NCBI GenBank assembly: GCA_024707405.1
Contig: JANPZU010000003.1
Coordinates: 496,001-560,000 of the forward strand
Source: Luteimonas sp.
GTDB taxonomy: Bacteria > Pseudomonadota > Gammaproteobacteria > Xanthomonadales > Xanthomonadaceae
Reading direction: 5' to 3'
DNA length: 64,000 bases
Positions 36,572 to 45,066 of this stretch are shown here, in pieces. A program made the translations under genes and the position numbers. The notes beneath the pieces were generated by a model. That model ran no database searches, had not been told where the DNA came from, and worked only from the letters and a program-made list of their open reading frames with translations. The first letter of the stretch is position 1. Each line of letters opens with the position of its first letter.

Positions 36572-37987
36572 ATGAAAGACAGCGCACCTCGCCGGAAGAA
36601 GACCTTCCGCAGGACGATGCTCGCATCGGTCGGCTTGCTCTCTGCCTTCGCACTTGCCTCCACGGCCCAGACGCCGCCTGTTGCAGACATGGACGCCACC
36701 AGCGCGCCGGACGTGACCGCGACGCACGCGTTTCCCTCCGACCGCCCGGCACCACTGCCAGCGCAGGTCAACAAGCGACCGCTGGCCACCGGCTTCGACG
36801 TGCGCGTGTTCGAGGCGATGGCGCAGGATCTGGTCGCCAACCAGCGCGTGCCCGGCCTGGCGATGGCGATCGTCCACGATGGCAAGGTACTCAGCGCGCG
36901 CGGCTACGGCATCACCGACGTGCGCAATGCAGAGCCGGTCGACGCCCACACCGTGTTCCGGCTGGCGTCGCTGTCCAAGTCGTTCGCCGGCACGGTGACC
37001 GGCATGCTGGTGTCAGAAGGCGCGCTGCGCTGGGACAGCCGCGTGGCCGACTACATGCCGTCGCTGCAGTTCGCCGATCCCAACGCGGCACGCATGCTGA
37101 CCGTCGCGGACGTGCTCAGCCATCGCGTCGGCATCGGTCGCCACACCTACGACCGCGACATCGAGCGCGATGCCGACTACCACACGTTGGTGCAGCGCTT
37201 CTCCCAGGTGAAGATGACCTGCCTGCCCGGCGACTGCTACGACTACCAGAACGTCGCCTTCAGCCTGGTCGGCGACGTGGTGTTCGGTGCCAGCGGGCAG
37301 TTCTACAACGAAGCGGTGACGCGCAAGATCCTGAAACCGCTGGGCATGAACGATGCGAGCCTCGGGCTGGAAGGCATCCTCGCCAGCCCCCGCTGGGCAA
37401 AGCCGCACGTGCGTGCCGGTGCCGGCTGGTCGTCGGTCATCCCCAAGCCGACCTATTACCGCGTGTCGCCAGCCGCCGGCGTCAACGCCAGCATCAGCGA
37501 CATGGCGCAGTGGCTGCTCGCACAGGGCGGGCACCGCCCGGATGTGTTGCCGGCGCCGCTGCTTGCAACGCTGCAGGCGCCCATCGTGGGTACGCCGGGC
37601 GAGATGCGTGGCGCATCGTGGCGACGCGACCGGCTCAATGCCGCCGGCTACGGCCTGGGCTGGCGCATCTACGACTATTCGGGACACCGCTTGGTGTTCC
37701 ATGGCGGCGCGGTGCAGGGCTATCGCGGCGTGATGGCGATGCTGCCCGAGCGCGACCTGGGCGTGGTCGTGCTCTGGAACAGCAACAGTGGATTGCCGTC
37801 GGGATTGCTGCCGACCATCCTCGACCGCGCCATCGGCCTGCCATCGCAACCGTGGCTGGACGTCGACCCGGCGATCGAAACCCTGTTCGCGAACGAATCG
37901 AACCAGACCGACGATGTCGGCGATGATTCCGCAAATACCCCCGGCGGCGGATCCGGGGCAACGTCGGCGACCGCCAAGCCGCACTGA
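36572..37987 (+). CDS. Serine hydrolase, class C beta-lactamase fold
   Basis: A 471-residue exported protein; signal peptide residues ~1-32 (cleavage near STA-Q). The serine nucleophile motif SxxK is SLSK (Ser133, Lys136) and the tyrosine motif is in YDYQNVAF (Y-x-N). HGGAVQGYRGVMAML provides the third box (HGG in place of KTG). Such proteins are usually D-amino-acid peptidases or esterases, not true beta-lactamases. The acidic, low-complexity tail after residue 445 is unusual. Confidence 0.88.
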   Translation: MKDSAPRRKKTFRRTMLASVGLLSAFALASTAQTPPVADMDATSAPDVTATHAFPSDRPAPLPAQVNKRPLATGFDVRVFEAMAQDLVANQRVPGLAMAIVHDGKVLSARGYGITDVRNAEPVDAHTVFRLASLSKSFAGTVTGMLVSEGALRWDSRVADYMPSLQFADPNAARMLTVADVLSHRVGIGRHTYDRDIERDADYHTLVQRFSQVKMTCLPGDCYDYQNVAFSLVGDVVFGASGQFYNEAVTRKILKPLGMNDASLGLEGILASPRWAKPHVRAGAGWSSVIPKPTYYRVSPAAGVNASISDMAQWLLAQGGHRPDVLPAPLLATLQAPIVGTPGEMRGASWRRDRLNAAGYGLGWRIYDYSGHRLVFHGGAVQGYRGVMAMLPERDLGVVVLWNSNSGLPSGLLPTILDRAIGLPSQPWLDVDPAIETLFANESNQTDDVGDDSANTPGGGSGATSATAKPH

Positions 37988-38146
37988 CCGCACGGACTGA
38001 TCGTCCCGGCGCCGATCACGCCGAACGCGGATTCTCCAAAGAGGAATCGGACGCCATTCGCCCCGGGCATGCATTGGCGTGGTGCGGGACGTCGCCACAT
38101 GTCCGGCGAATGGGGAATGAAGGCCGGCGTGACGATCCCGGCACAT
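37988..38146. other. Intergenic gap, nothing recognised
   Basis: About 160 bases between the serine hydrolase stop and the terminator of the histone-like gene. A weak inverted repeat (GATTC/GGAATC near 38030-38050) is present without a T-run. No gene or regulatory motif is convincing. Confidence 0.4.
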
Positions 38147-38185
38147 AAAAAAACTCCCTCTCCGCCTGGGCTTGCGGAGAAGGAG
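38147..38185 (-). terminator. Terminator of the histone H1-like gene
   Basis: On the minus strand a 12-base stem CTCCTTCTCCGC/GCGGAGAGGGAG (one mismatch) is followed by seven T. It lies 28 bases after the stop of the Ala/Lys-rich gene. Confidence 0.9.
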
Positions 38186-38212
38186 CTCGGATTACGGTGA
38201 ATCGGGTTTTCT

Positions 38213-38647
38213 TCAGATCAGAGGCGTGGGCGTTGCCGGAATGGCTACGGCCGGGGCCTTCTTGGCACGCTTTTTAGCCTTTTTTTTTGCGGCTTTCTTC
38301 GCGGGCTTCTTGGCAGCCTTCTTCTTGGCGACCTTCTTGGCAGCCTTCTTCGCAGGCTTCTTGGCTACCTTCTTCTTGGCAGCCTTCTTGGTGGCCTTCT
38401 TGGCAACCTTCTTCTTGGCTACCTTCTTCTTGGCGGCCTTCTTGGCAACCTTCTTCTTGGCGGCCTTCTTGGCTACCTTCTTCTTGGCGACCTTCTTCTT
38501 GGCAGCCTTCTTCGCGGGCTTCTTGGCTACCTTCTTCTTGGCGGCCTTCTTGGTGACCTTCTTCACGGCCTTCTTGGCGGCCTTCTTGACGGTCTTCTTC
38601 GCGGGTTTCTTCGCTACCTTCTTCTTTGCAGCTTTCTTCGTGGCCAT
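38213..38647 (-). CDS. Ala/Lys-rich histone H1-like DNA-binding protein
   Basis: A 144-residue protein made almost entirely of KKAAKK, KKVAKK and KKPAKK repeats, resembling eukaryotic H1 tails and the AlgP/AlgR3-type proteins of Gammaproteobacteria. It would be extremely basic and bind DNA or RNA nonspecifically. The start has a good SD (GAGGAG) upstream. The coding DNA is a degenerate tandem repeat of about 15-30 bases, prone to slippage, so copy number probably varies between strains. A strong terminator follows. Function in the nucleoid is inferred. Confidence 0.9.
   Translation of the reverse strand: MATKKAAKKKVAKKPAKKTVKKAAKKAVKKVTKKAAKKKVAKKPAKKAAKKKVAKKKVAKKAAKKKVAKKAAKKKVAKKKVAKKATKKAAKKKVAKKPAKKAAKKVAKKKAAKKPAKKAAKKKAKKRAKKAPAVAIPATPTPLI
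38280..38640. repeat. Degenerate tandem repeat encoding the KKAAKK array
   Basis: Imperfect units of ttcttggcagcc/ttcttggcgacc type repeat through the histone-like gene. It is a coding low-complexity array, not a CRISPR: units are contiguous with no spacers. Confidence 0.8.
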
Positions 38648-38804
38648 GTGATGGCTCTCCTCGTCAGTTGACTTGCTTTAACAACTGCCCAGCACTCAAA
38701 CGGCGCGCGGGTATCGGACCCGCACGCAACCGCCGGAGCGCACCGCGCACCGGGACGGATTCGACTGGGGGCATACCGCGCCTGCCGGCACATGCCCCCG
38801 ATAT

Positions 38805-38837
38805 GAAAACGCCCGCACCATCGAACGGCGCGGGCGT
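38805..38837 (-). terminator. Terminator-like hairpin downstream of the gap promoter
   Basis: A perfect 7-bp CGCCCGC/GCGGGCG stem closes an imperfect upper stem and is followed on the minus strand by TTTTC. The short T-run makes it a weak terminator or an attenuator before the histone-like gene. Confidence 0.5.
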
Positions 38838-38980
38838 CGGACGGGCAAGGACGATGTTTTCGCGACGGGGACGACTCCTGATTCCACCTTGTAGAAGATC
38901 GGGGCGGAGGTCTGAGTTGTGCTGCGCGTTTTCGCCTTGTTTCGATTCACTCGCTTCTGCGGGAACCCATGTTGGGGCGA

Positions 38981-39009
38981 AACCTAATCACGCTTTTTTC
39001 CACTGTCAA
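38981..39009 (-). promoter_or_regulatory. Sigma-70 promoter in the 38.6-39.3 kb gap
   Basis: Perfect -35 TTGACA (39009-39004) and -10 TAGGTT (38986-38981) separated by exactly 17 bases on the minus strand; start of transcription expected near 38974. It is one of the best promoter matches in the window. Confidence 0.65.
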
Positions 39010-39319
39010 CACCCCGTTGCGTTTTTCTTCAGCCACCGGGCAACGCGCGACTCGCCGCCGTCGGCATCCACGGTACGCCTGCATGCCGTCGTCGCGGATG
39101 CACGACACAACCAACGCGACGAAATGCATTGCACGAAAGTGCGCAAATCAAGGCGATTCCTGAAAACGGAATGCTTGCCTCGCCATTGCGCGCATGCCTG
39201 ATGCAATGCGCCGGCAAGCATCGCGACGATCACGGACGACGCCCCGAGGACACCCGAAAAAAGTTTCCGGGGATGTTCCGTTTCGGCATCGCACAAGCCC
39301 GATTGCGCAGGATTTGCGC

Positions 39320-39349
39320 AAAAGAAAAGGGCGCCTCCGGGCGCCCTTT
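39320..39349 (-). terminator. Terminator of gcvH
   Basis: Stem GGGCGCC/GGCGCCC with a four-base loop, followed on the minus strand by TTTTCTTTT, 50 bases after the gcvH stop. The other strand has only T3. Confidence 0.85.
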
Positions 39350-39400
39350 CGATGCGTTGCGATCGCCGCGGAGGACGTCGGCGAGCTCCGCGCGCGTCGA

Positions 39401-39796
39401 TCAGTGGTCGTCGTCCTCGATCAGTTCGGCGTAGTCGTCCGGCCCGAGCAGGTCGTTCAACTGATCCGGTTCGCTGACCTCGACCACGAACAACCAACCT
39501 TCGCCGTAGGCGTCTTCGTTGATCGTCTCGGGCTTGTCGGCCAGCGCGCTGTTCACGGCGGTGACGGTGCCCGACACCGGCGAGTAGACATCCGATGCCG
39601 CCTTCACCGACTCGACCACGGCACAGGCGTTGCCAGCATCGACGCTGTCGCCAACCGATGGCAGGTCGACGTAGACCAGGTCGCCAAGCAAACCCTGGGC
39701 ATGGTCGGAGATGCCGACCGTGACCTTGCCGTCGCCTTCCACGCGTGCCCATTCGTGGGACTTCATGAATTTCAGGTCGCCTGGGATATCGCTCAT
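39401..39796 (-). CDS. gcvH: Glycine cleavage system H protein
   Basis: A 131-residue lipoyl carrier that shuttles the aminomethyl group between GcvP, GcvT and the lipoamide dehydrogenase. The lipoylated lysine is Lys65 in [44 protein letters not shown] is the standard N-terminus. It follows gcvT on the same strand after 72 bases, probably one transcript ended by the terminator at 39320-39349. gcvP is not in the window. Confidence 0.97.
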   Translation of the reverse strand: MSDIPGDLKFMKSHEWARVEGDGKVTVGISDHAQGLLGDLVYVDLPSVGDSVDAGNACAVVESVKAASDVYSPVSGTVTAVNSALADKPETINEDAYGEGWLFVVEVSEPDQLNDLLGPDDYAELIEDDDH

Positions 39797-39868
39797 CGTG
39801 GACTCCGGATGCTGCTTTGGGTTTGGGGAAGGAAGGTGCCTAGTTTAGCCAAGGGCGGCGGTTCCGCA

Positions 39869-40978
39869 TCAAGTGCTTTCGACCGGCTTGCCATCGCGGA
39901 CGAAGGGGAACTTCACCACGCGCACGGGCACTTCCTTGCCGCGGATGTCGACCCGCACGTCGCCCAGCGCCGCCGCATCGCCCGCGGGCACGCGGGCGAA
40001 CGCGATGGCCTTGCCCAGTGTCGGCGAGAACGTGCCCGAAAGGATCTCGCCCTCGCCCGCCGCGGTCAGCACCTTCTGCCCGTGGCGCAGGACGCCCTTC
40101 TCGTCCATCACCAGGCCGACCATCTGCCGCGGCACGCCATCGGCCTTCTGGCGTTCGAGCACGTCGCGCCCGGTGAAGTCGCGACCTTCGTCGAACGCGA
40201 CCGTCCACGCCAACGCGGCTTCGAGCGGTGTCACCGCCTCGTCCATGTCCTGGCCGTAGAGGTTCATGCCGGCTTCCAGCCGCAGGGTGTCGCGCGCACC
40301 CAGCCCGGCCGGCTTCACGCCCGCCTCGAGCAGCGCATCCCACAACGCGACCGCGTTCGATTCCGGTACCACGATCTCGAACCCGTCCTCGCCGGTATAG
40401 CCGGTTCGCGCGACGAACAGGTCGCCGAAGCGTGCATCTGCCACCTCGGCCGCCGCGAAGCGCGCGAGCTTGCCGACGCGGGTCGCATCGGCTTCGGCCA
40501 GCAGTCCGGTCACGCGCTCGCGTGCGGTCGGTCCCTGCACCGCCACCATCGACAGTTCCGGGCGCTCGGTCACCTGCACGCCGAACGACTGCGACTGCGC
40601 GGTGATCCACGCGACGTCCTTCTCGCGCGTCGCCGCGTTGACCACCAGGCGGAAGAAATCCTCGGCCATGAAGTAGACGATCAAATCGTCGATCACGCCG
40701 CCCTGCGCATTCAGCATGCAGGTGTAGAGCGCCTTGCCGGGCTTCTGCAGCTTGTCGACGGAGTTGGCCACCAGCGTGCGCAGGAACTCGCGGGTGCGCG
40801 CGCCGCGCAGGTCGACCACGGTCATGTGGCTGACGTCGAACATGCCGGCGTCGCGGCGCACCTGGTGGTGCTCCTCGATCTGCGAACCGTAGTTGAGCGG
40901 CATGTCCCAGCCGCCGAAGTCCACCATCTTGGCGCCGAGTGCGCGGTGGCGGTCGTTGAGGATGGTCTTGCTGGTCAT
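39869..40978 (-). CDS. gcvT: Aminomethyltransferase (glycine cleavage T protein)
   Basis: A 369-residue tetrahydrofolate-dependent enzyme releasing ammonia from the H-protein-bound intermediate. Recognisable blocks are [37 protein letters not shown] and [12 protein letters not shown], then [21 protein letters not shown]. Length matches the family. The 101-base upstream gap has no glycine riboswitch core that I can see. Cotranscribed with gcvH. Confidence 0.97.
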   Translation of the reverse strand: MTSKTILNDRHRALGAKMVDFGGWDMPLNYGSQIEEHHQVRRDAGMFDVSHMTVVDLRGARTREFLRTLVANSVDKLQKPGKALYTCMLNAQGGVIDDLIVYFMAEDFFRLVVNAATREKDVAWITAQSQSFGVQVTERPELSMVAVQGPTARERVTGLLAEADATRVGKLARFAAAEVADARFGDLFVARTGYTGEDGFEIVVPESNAVALWDALLEAGVKPAGLGARDTLRLEAGMNLYGQDMDEAVTPLEAALAWTVAFDEGRDFTGRDVLERQKADGVPRQMVGLVMDEKGVLRHGQKVLTAAGEGEILSGTFSPTLGKAIAFARVPAGDAAALGDVRVDIRGKEVPVRVVKFPFVRDGKPVEST

Positions 40979-41044
40979 GGCGCGATCCGTCGAATGCGAA
41001 AGACCACGATTATCCCGCGCCGCCGCGGAATTTGCTTGGCACCT

Positions 41045-41069
41045 CCCGCGCGACCAGCCGTCGCGCGGG
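41045..41069 (-). other. Perfect 10-bp GC hairpin between the NfeD gene and gcvT
   Basis: CCCGCGCGAC/GTCGCGCGGG with a five-base loop lies 11 bases after the NfeD-like stop. There is no T-run, so it may be a Rho-assisted or processing hairpin at the end of the band-7/NfeD transcript. Confidence 0.5.
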
Positions 41070-41079
41070 CTCGGGACGC

Positions 41080-41523
41080 TTACGCCGGCTCGACGCGCAG
41101 GCTGACGCCATCGCTATCGACCACCCGCACCGGCGTACCCACCGGAAGATCGTCACCCTCGACCACCCAGAACGCATCGCCGATCTTCACCCGCCCGCGC
41201 CCCGCCACGATCGGCTGGTCGAGCGGCACCACGCGGCCGACGTGCTGGAACGCACGCCGGTTGAGCGTGGGGTGGTCGCTCTGGCGCTCGCGGCCCTTGT
41301 CGCGGATCCATTTGCGGTAGACCTGGATCGACACGAAGCTGAGCACCACGAACGCGGCCACCTGCGCCAGCAACGGGATGCCCGGCACGAACAGCACGCC
41401 GAGGAACACCGCTGCCGCCGCGAAACCCATCCACAACATGAAGGCACCCGGCGCCAGCGTTTCGGCCGCGAACAACAGCAGCGCGATGGCGGCCCAGGCC
41501 ACGACATCCCAGCGCATCGACAT
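41080..41523 (-). CDS. NfeD-like membrane protein
   Basis: A 147-residue short NfeD (NfeD1b type): several hydrophobic helices within residues 1-70 and a C-terminal OB-fold ([22 protein letters not shown]). Such proteins pair with stomatin/SPFH partners, and the gene begins 3 bases after the band-7 stop. Probably organises membrane microdomains together with it. Confidence 0.9.
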   Translation of the reverse strand: MSMRWDVVAWAAIALLLFAAETLAPGAFMLWMGFAAAAVFLGVLFVPGIPLLAQVAAFVVLSFVSIQVYRKWIRDKGRERQSDHPTLNRRAFQHVGRVVPLDQPIVAGRGRVKIGDAFWVVEGDDLPVGTPVRVVDSDGVSLRVEPA

Positions 41524-41526
41524 GGC

Positions 41527-42510
41527 TCAGCCTCCCGTCGGGAAATTGGCACGGGCCGGCGGCGGCGGTGGATTGCCGCGCGGCGCCGGGGATTGCTGCT
41601 TGCCCAGTGCTTCCTTGGCCAGCTCGGCGATGCCCGCGATCGAGCCGATGATGCCGCTGGACTCCATCGGCATCAGCACGAACTTCTGGTTCGGCCCGGT
41701 CGCCAGCTCCTTGAACGCCTCGACGTACTTCTGCGCGACGAAGTAGTTGATCGCCTGCACGTCGCCCTGCGCGATCGCATCGGACACCATCTGCGTCGCC
41801 TTGGCTTCGGCCTCGGCCAGGCGCTCGCGCGCTTCGGCTTCGCGGAACGCGGCTTCCTTCTGGCCTTCGGCCTGGAGGATCGCCGCCTGCTTGTCGCCTT
41901 CGGCACGCAGGATCTCCGACTGTCGGTGGCCTTCGGCTTCCAGGATCACCGCACGGCGCTCGCGCTCGGCCTTCATCTGCCGCGCCATCGAATCGATCAG
42001 GTCGCGCGGCGGCGCGATGTCGCGGATCTCGATGCGGGTGACCTTGATGCCCCAGGGGTTGGTGGCGTGGTCGACCACGTCCAGCAGTTGCGCGTTGATC
42101 TTCTCGCGATTGCTGAGCGATTCGTCCAGGTCCATCGAGCCGATCACGGTACGGATGTTGGTCTGCACCAGCGCGATCATCGCCACTTCGAGGTTGGCGA
42201 CCTCGTAGGCGGCCTTCGCCGCATCGAGCACCTGGAAGAACACGACGCCATCGACCTGCACGACCGCGTTGTCCTTGGTGATGACGGCCTGGCTGGGCAC
42301 GTCCAGCACCTGCTCCATCATGTTGACCTTGCGGCCGACGCCGTAGACCACCGGCACCAGGAAGTGCAGGCCGGGACTCATGGTGTGGGTGTACTTGCCG
42401 AAGCGTTCGACCGTCCATTCATAGCCCTGCGGCACCATGCGCACGGTCTTGAACAGGATGATGATGCCGGCCACCAGCAGCACCACCGCGAGAAACATGC
42501 CTCCGCCCAT
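41527..42510 (-). CDS. SPFH/band-7 (stomatin/paraslipin-like) membrane protein
   Basis: A 327-residue protein with one N-terminal helix (5-22) and a band-7 domain (KTVRMVPQGYEWTVERFGKY, PVVYGVGRKVNMMEQVLDVP, ITKDNAVVQVDGVVFFQV). A long Ala/Glu-rich coiled coil (REAEARERLAEAEAKATQ) follows. It most resembles QmcA/paraslipin and forms membrane-bound oligomeric rings. ATG at 42510 follows the SD AAGGGGA and starts at the membrane helix; a much longer in-frame reading upstream overlaps the sigma factor gene on the other strand and is rejected. Confidence 0.92.
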   Translation of the reverse strand: MGGGMFLAVVLLVAGIIILFKTVRMVPQGYEWTVERFGKYTHTMSPGLHFLVPVVYGVGRKVNMMEQVLDVPSQAVITKDNAVVQVDGVVFFQVLDAAKAAYEVANLEVAMIALVQTNIRTVIGSMDLDESLSNREKINAQLLDVVDHATNPWGIKVTRIEIRDIAPPRDLIDSMARQMKAERERRAVILEAEGHRQSEILRAEGDKQAAILQAEGQKEAAFREAEARERLAEAEAKATQMVSDAIAQGDVQAINYFVAQKYVEAFKELATGPNQKFVLMPMESSGIIGSIAGIAELAKEALGKQQSPAPRGNPPPPPARANFPTGG

Positions 42511-42633
42511 GGGATTCCCCTTCCTTCTACTGTGTCGTCGAGTATAGGTCTCGACCGGGGCAAGGGGCCGGATGTGACCACGCCCCGCCCCCTGCTGCGA
42601 CCCTTTCGCCCACCCCTGCATCCAGAATGGGGA

Positions 42634-43230
42634 ATGCCGGACGAAACCCGACCCAACTCGAGCTTCGCCATCGAGTTGCCCGACGCCCTGCTGGCGCGGG
42701 CACGGGCGGGCGAGCGTGCGGCCTTCGAACAGCTCTACCGCTGGTTCGAGCGGCCGGTCTTCGTATTGGCGCTGCGGATCTGCGGGGATCGCGAGGAGGC
42801 TTCGGACGTGCTGCAGGACACCATGCTCAAGGTCATCGACCGGATCGGCGACTTCCGCGGCGACAGCCCGTTCTGGGGCTGGCTGCGGCAGATCGCGGTC
42901 AACGAGGCGCTGATGAAGCTGCGCCGCGGCAAGCGCCATGCCGACGAGCTGCCGATCGACGACGGCCACGAATTGATCGACGACCTGTTGCCACCGCCAC
43001 CGGCCGCCGCCGACGCCGCGCTACTGCAACGTGCGTTGACGGCATTGCCTGCGACCACCCGCAGCGTGCTCTGGCTGTACCACGCCGAGGGCTACACCCA
43101 CGAGGAGATCGCGACGCTGATGGAACGCACTACCAGCTTCTCGAAATCGCAGCTCGCGCGCGGCACCCGTCGCCTGCGCGCAATGCTGGAACCCGAAACC
43201 CATGCGACACCGGAGTCGGCCCATGCCTGA
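42634..43230 (+). CDS. ECF-type RNA polymerase sigma factor
   Basis: A 198-residue group IV sigma factor. Region 2 is LYRWFERPVFVLALRICGDREEASDVLQDTMLKV with the -10-contact helix GDSPFWGWLRQIAVNEALMKLRR. Region 4 (LPATTRSVLWLYHAEGYTHEEIATLM) binds -35. The ATG at 42634 gives the conserved length. The neighbouring ORF starting four bases before its stop has one membrane helix and is probably its anti-sigma partner or a coexpressed effector. Confidence 0.9.
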   Translation: MPDETRPNSSFAIELPDALLARARAGERAAFEQLYRWFERPVFVLALRICGDREEASDVLQDTMLKVIDRIGDFRGDSPFWGWLRQIAVNEALMKLRRGKRHADELPIDDGHELIDDLLPPPPAAADAALLQRALTALPATTRSVLWLYHAEGYTHEEIATLMERTTSFSKSQLARGTRRLRAMLEPETHATPESAHA

Positions 43231-43783
43231 CGCCACCAAGCACGCGCAACCACCGCGCGACTGGCACGATGCCTTCGCCGCGATTCCTGCGGAAATGCCT
43301 CCGCCCGGCGGCTGGAACGCCATCGCGACGAAGCTCGATGCGCGTCGCAAACGCTCGCGCTCGCCACTCTGGCTGGCAACCGCGGCCGCTGTCCTGCTCG
43401 CCGTCGCATTGCCCTGGCGATTGCAGTGGTTCCAGCCGGACGACGGCGCGCCACGCGTGTGGCCCGATGCATCGCCGGTGGCCGCCAACGATCCGCTGGA
43501 AACGCTGTACGCCGAATCCGCCCAGCTCGAAACCCTGCTCGCCGTCGCGCGCGACGACCGCATGGCCAGTGGTACCGCTGCCTACCTCGTCGGCGAACTG
43601 GACGTGCGGCTCGCCACCATCGACGCCGCGCTGATGCAGCCCGACCTGCCCGATGAAGACCGCATTTCCCTCTGGGAAGAACGCGTCGACAGCTTGCGTA
43701 CGCTCGCCGGCTTCGAAAGCAACCAGCGCTGGCTCGCTTCCGACGGCCTGCAATACCAGGCCTCGCTCGTGCGCATCGATTGA
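43223..43783 (+). CDS. Single-helix membrane protein, probable anti-sigma partner
   Basis: A 186-residue protein whose ATG at 43223 overlaps the sigma factor stop by 8 bases. The cytoplasmic N-terminus (1-50) is followed by one helix (SRSPLWLATAAAVLLAVALPW, ~52-72) and a periplasmic C-terminus. No zinc-binding ZAS motif is present, so this is not a classical ZAS anti-sigma factor; the layout and coupling suggest an anti-sigma role. Family not recognised. Confidence 0.7.
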   Translation: MPDATKHAQPPRDWHDAFAAIPAEMPPPGGWNAIATKLDARRKRSRSPLWLATAAAVLLAVALPWRLQWFQPDDGAPRVWPDASPVAANDPLETLYAESAQLETLLAVARDDRMASGTAAYLVGELDVRLATIDAALMQPDLPDEDRISLWEERVDSLRTLAGFESNQRWLASDGLQYQASLVRID

Positions 43784-43829
43784 CCACGCCACAACACTCC
43801 GAACCTGATCCATCCATCGAGACCACTCC

Positions 43830-44966
43830 ATGAAACCACTCGCTTCCTCGCTGCTCGCCACGGCACTGTCGCTGCTGATCGCCGGCCCGGCCTTCGCATC
43901 CGACGACAAGCCCGCCACGGAAGCGGAACTCGCCGCCGCACGCGCCGAACTCGACCGTGCCGCCAGGCGATATTCCGAACTCGCGCGCGGGCAGGCCGAG
44001 ACAGCCCGCAGGCATGCAGGCGAAGCGCGCGAACGCGCATCGGCCGCACGCGTGCACCTCGACCGCATCAGCAACCGGCCCCTCATCGGCGTGCTGCTGG
44101 CGCCGGACGACCAGTCCGGCGTACGCATCACCGGCGTGACCCCGGATGGCGCCGCATCGAAAGCCGGCCTGCGCAGTGGCGACCGGCTGCTCTCGGTGGA
44201 CGGCAAGGAAATCCTCGGCAGCACCGGCGAACTGCGCGTGGAGAACGCGCGCAAATTGCTCAGCGGGCTGGAGACGGACAAGTCCGTGCAACTGGCCTAC
44301 CTGCGCGATGGCCGTCGCAGCACGGTGGCAGTACTGCCGCAACGCGACCGCAGGGTCGCAGTCTTCAACCGCACCGACGGCACCCTGATCCGTCCCAATG
44401 GCAACGTCTTCATCGAAACGCTGCCCGACGGCAGCGTGCGGATGAATGGCGATGTCATCGACGTCGAGAAGCTGATCGGCATCGGCCCGGACATCCAGCG
44501 CCAGATCACCCGCATCTCCAGCGGCGAAGCGCCGCGGCTGCTGTCCGCATTCCGATGGAACGGCCTGAACCTCGCTTCGGTCGATGCCGAACTCGGCCGC
44601 TACTTCGGCACCGACAAGGGCGTGCTGGTGCTCTCGACGGGTGAAATGGAAGGCTTGCGCGCGGGCGACGTGATCCAGCGCGTGGATGGCAAGGCCGTGG
44701 CCACGCCGCGCGAAGTGATGGACACGTTGCGCGACAAGGACGAGGGCGACACGGTCGCCGTGGACTACCTGCGCGATCGCAGGAACGGACAAGCCCGCGT
44801 CGCGATCCCGAAGCTGATGGCGTGGCCGCCGGCACCACCCGCGCCACCGGCACCGCCTGCAGCGCCGAAGGCTCCGTCCGCTCCGCCTGCGCCTCCTGCA
44901 CCGCCTCGTGCCGCGCTCGAAGCAGAAGGCGCAATCGCCGCGAGCCTTGCGCAACTGGGCGCCTGA
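43830..44966 (+). CDS. Exported two-PDZ-domain protein lacking a protease domain
   Basis: A 378-residue protein with a signal peptide (1-24, cleaved at AFA-S) and an Ala/Glu-rich coiled coil (about 25-78). PDZ 1 starts NRPLIGVLLAPDDQSGVRI with the GLRSGDRLLSVDGKEI loop. PDZ 2 is around 255-345 (GVLVLSTGEMEGLRAGDVIQRVDGKAV). The last ~60 residues are Pro/Ala repeats. No Ser-His-Asp triad is seen, so it is a periplasmic binding scaffold, not DegP/DegQ. It follows the sigma factor pair after 46 bases and probably belongs to that regulon. Confidence 0.85.
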   Translation: MKPLASSLLATALSLLIAGPAFASDDKPATEAELAAARAELDRAARRYSELARGQAETARRHAGEARERASAARVHLDRISNRPLIGVLLAPDDQSGVRITGVTPDGAASKAGLRSGDRLLSVDGKEILGSTGELRVENARKLLSGLETDKSVQLAYLRDGRRSTVAVLPQRDRRVAVFNRTDGTLIRPNGNVFIETLPDGSVRMNGDVIDVEKLIGIGPDIQRQITRISSGEAPRLLSAFRWNGLNLASVDAELGRYFGTDKGVLVLSTGEMEGLRAGDVIQRVDGKAVATPREVMDTLRDKDEGDTVAVDYLRDRRNGQARVAIPKLMAWPPAPPAPPAPPAAPKAPSAPPAPPAPPRAALEAEGAIAASLAQLGA

Positions 44967-44998
44967 CAGCCGCGGCACGCAATCCCGTTTTCGTCCCA

Positions 44999-45039
44999 CC
45001 CTCCTCGCACCGCTTGGCGCGGTGCAGGAGGGCTTTTTT
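44999..45039 (+). terminator. Terminator of the sigma factor/PDZ operon
   Basis: A 13-bp stem (CCTCCT and GCACCGC arms with one bulged C) with a TTGGC loop is followed by GC and six T, 33 bases after the PDZ gene stop. It also faces the end of the DUF6607 gene. Confidence 0.92.
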
Positions 45040-45066
45040 ACGTGACCACGCCGTGCACCCGCAGCA

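Larger units (their letters stand above)
38648..39319. other. Gene-poor gap with a strong minus-strand promoter and a terminator-like hairpin
   Basis: About 670 bases with no gene I can support. The minus strand holds a near-consensus promoter (39009-38981) and, about 170 bases downstream, a GC hairpin with T4 (38836-38805). Either a small RNA or a long attenuated leader of the histone-like gene is possible. An 84-codon frame starting GTG at 38950 lies in the same direction but has poor SD and reads through the hairpin. The part to the right of the promoter (39010-39319) shows nothing I recognise. Confidence 0.5.

Noticed and set aside
38280-38640. CRISPR-like repeated DNA
   Set aside because: Units are contiguous, degenerate and in frame with a KKAAKK protein; no unique spacers, leader or cas genes.
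38696-38950. 84-codon minus-strand frame starting GTG at 38950
   Set aside because: Weak SD, Arg-rich, and it reads through the hairpin at 38805-38837. Not supported as a gene without conservation.
40979-41079. Glycine riboswitch upstream of gcvT
   Set aside because: Only about 100 bases are available, occupied in part by a GC hairpin after the NfeD gene; no paired aptamer core was found.
39194-41320. Long plus-strand open frame opposite gcvH, gcvT and the NfeD gene
   Set aside because: Composition-driven antisense frame; residues are Arg/His/Ala-rich with no family motif, and the opposite strand holds three clear genes.
41032-42633. Open plus-strand frame continuous with the ECF sigma factor
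   Set aside because: It is antisense to the NfeD and band-7 genes. The sigma factor's conserved N-terminus starts at 42634.
44999-45039. Regulatory RNA candidate at the end of the PDZ gene
   Set aside because: It is a standard stem plus T6 and explains itself as a terminator.
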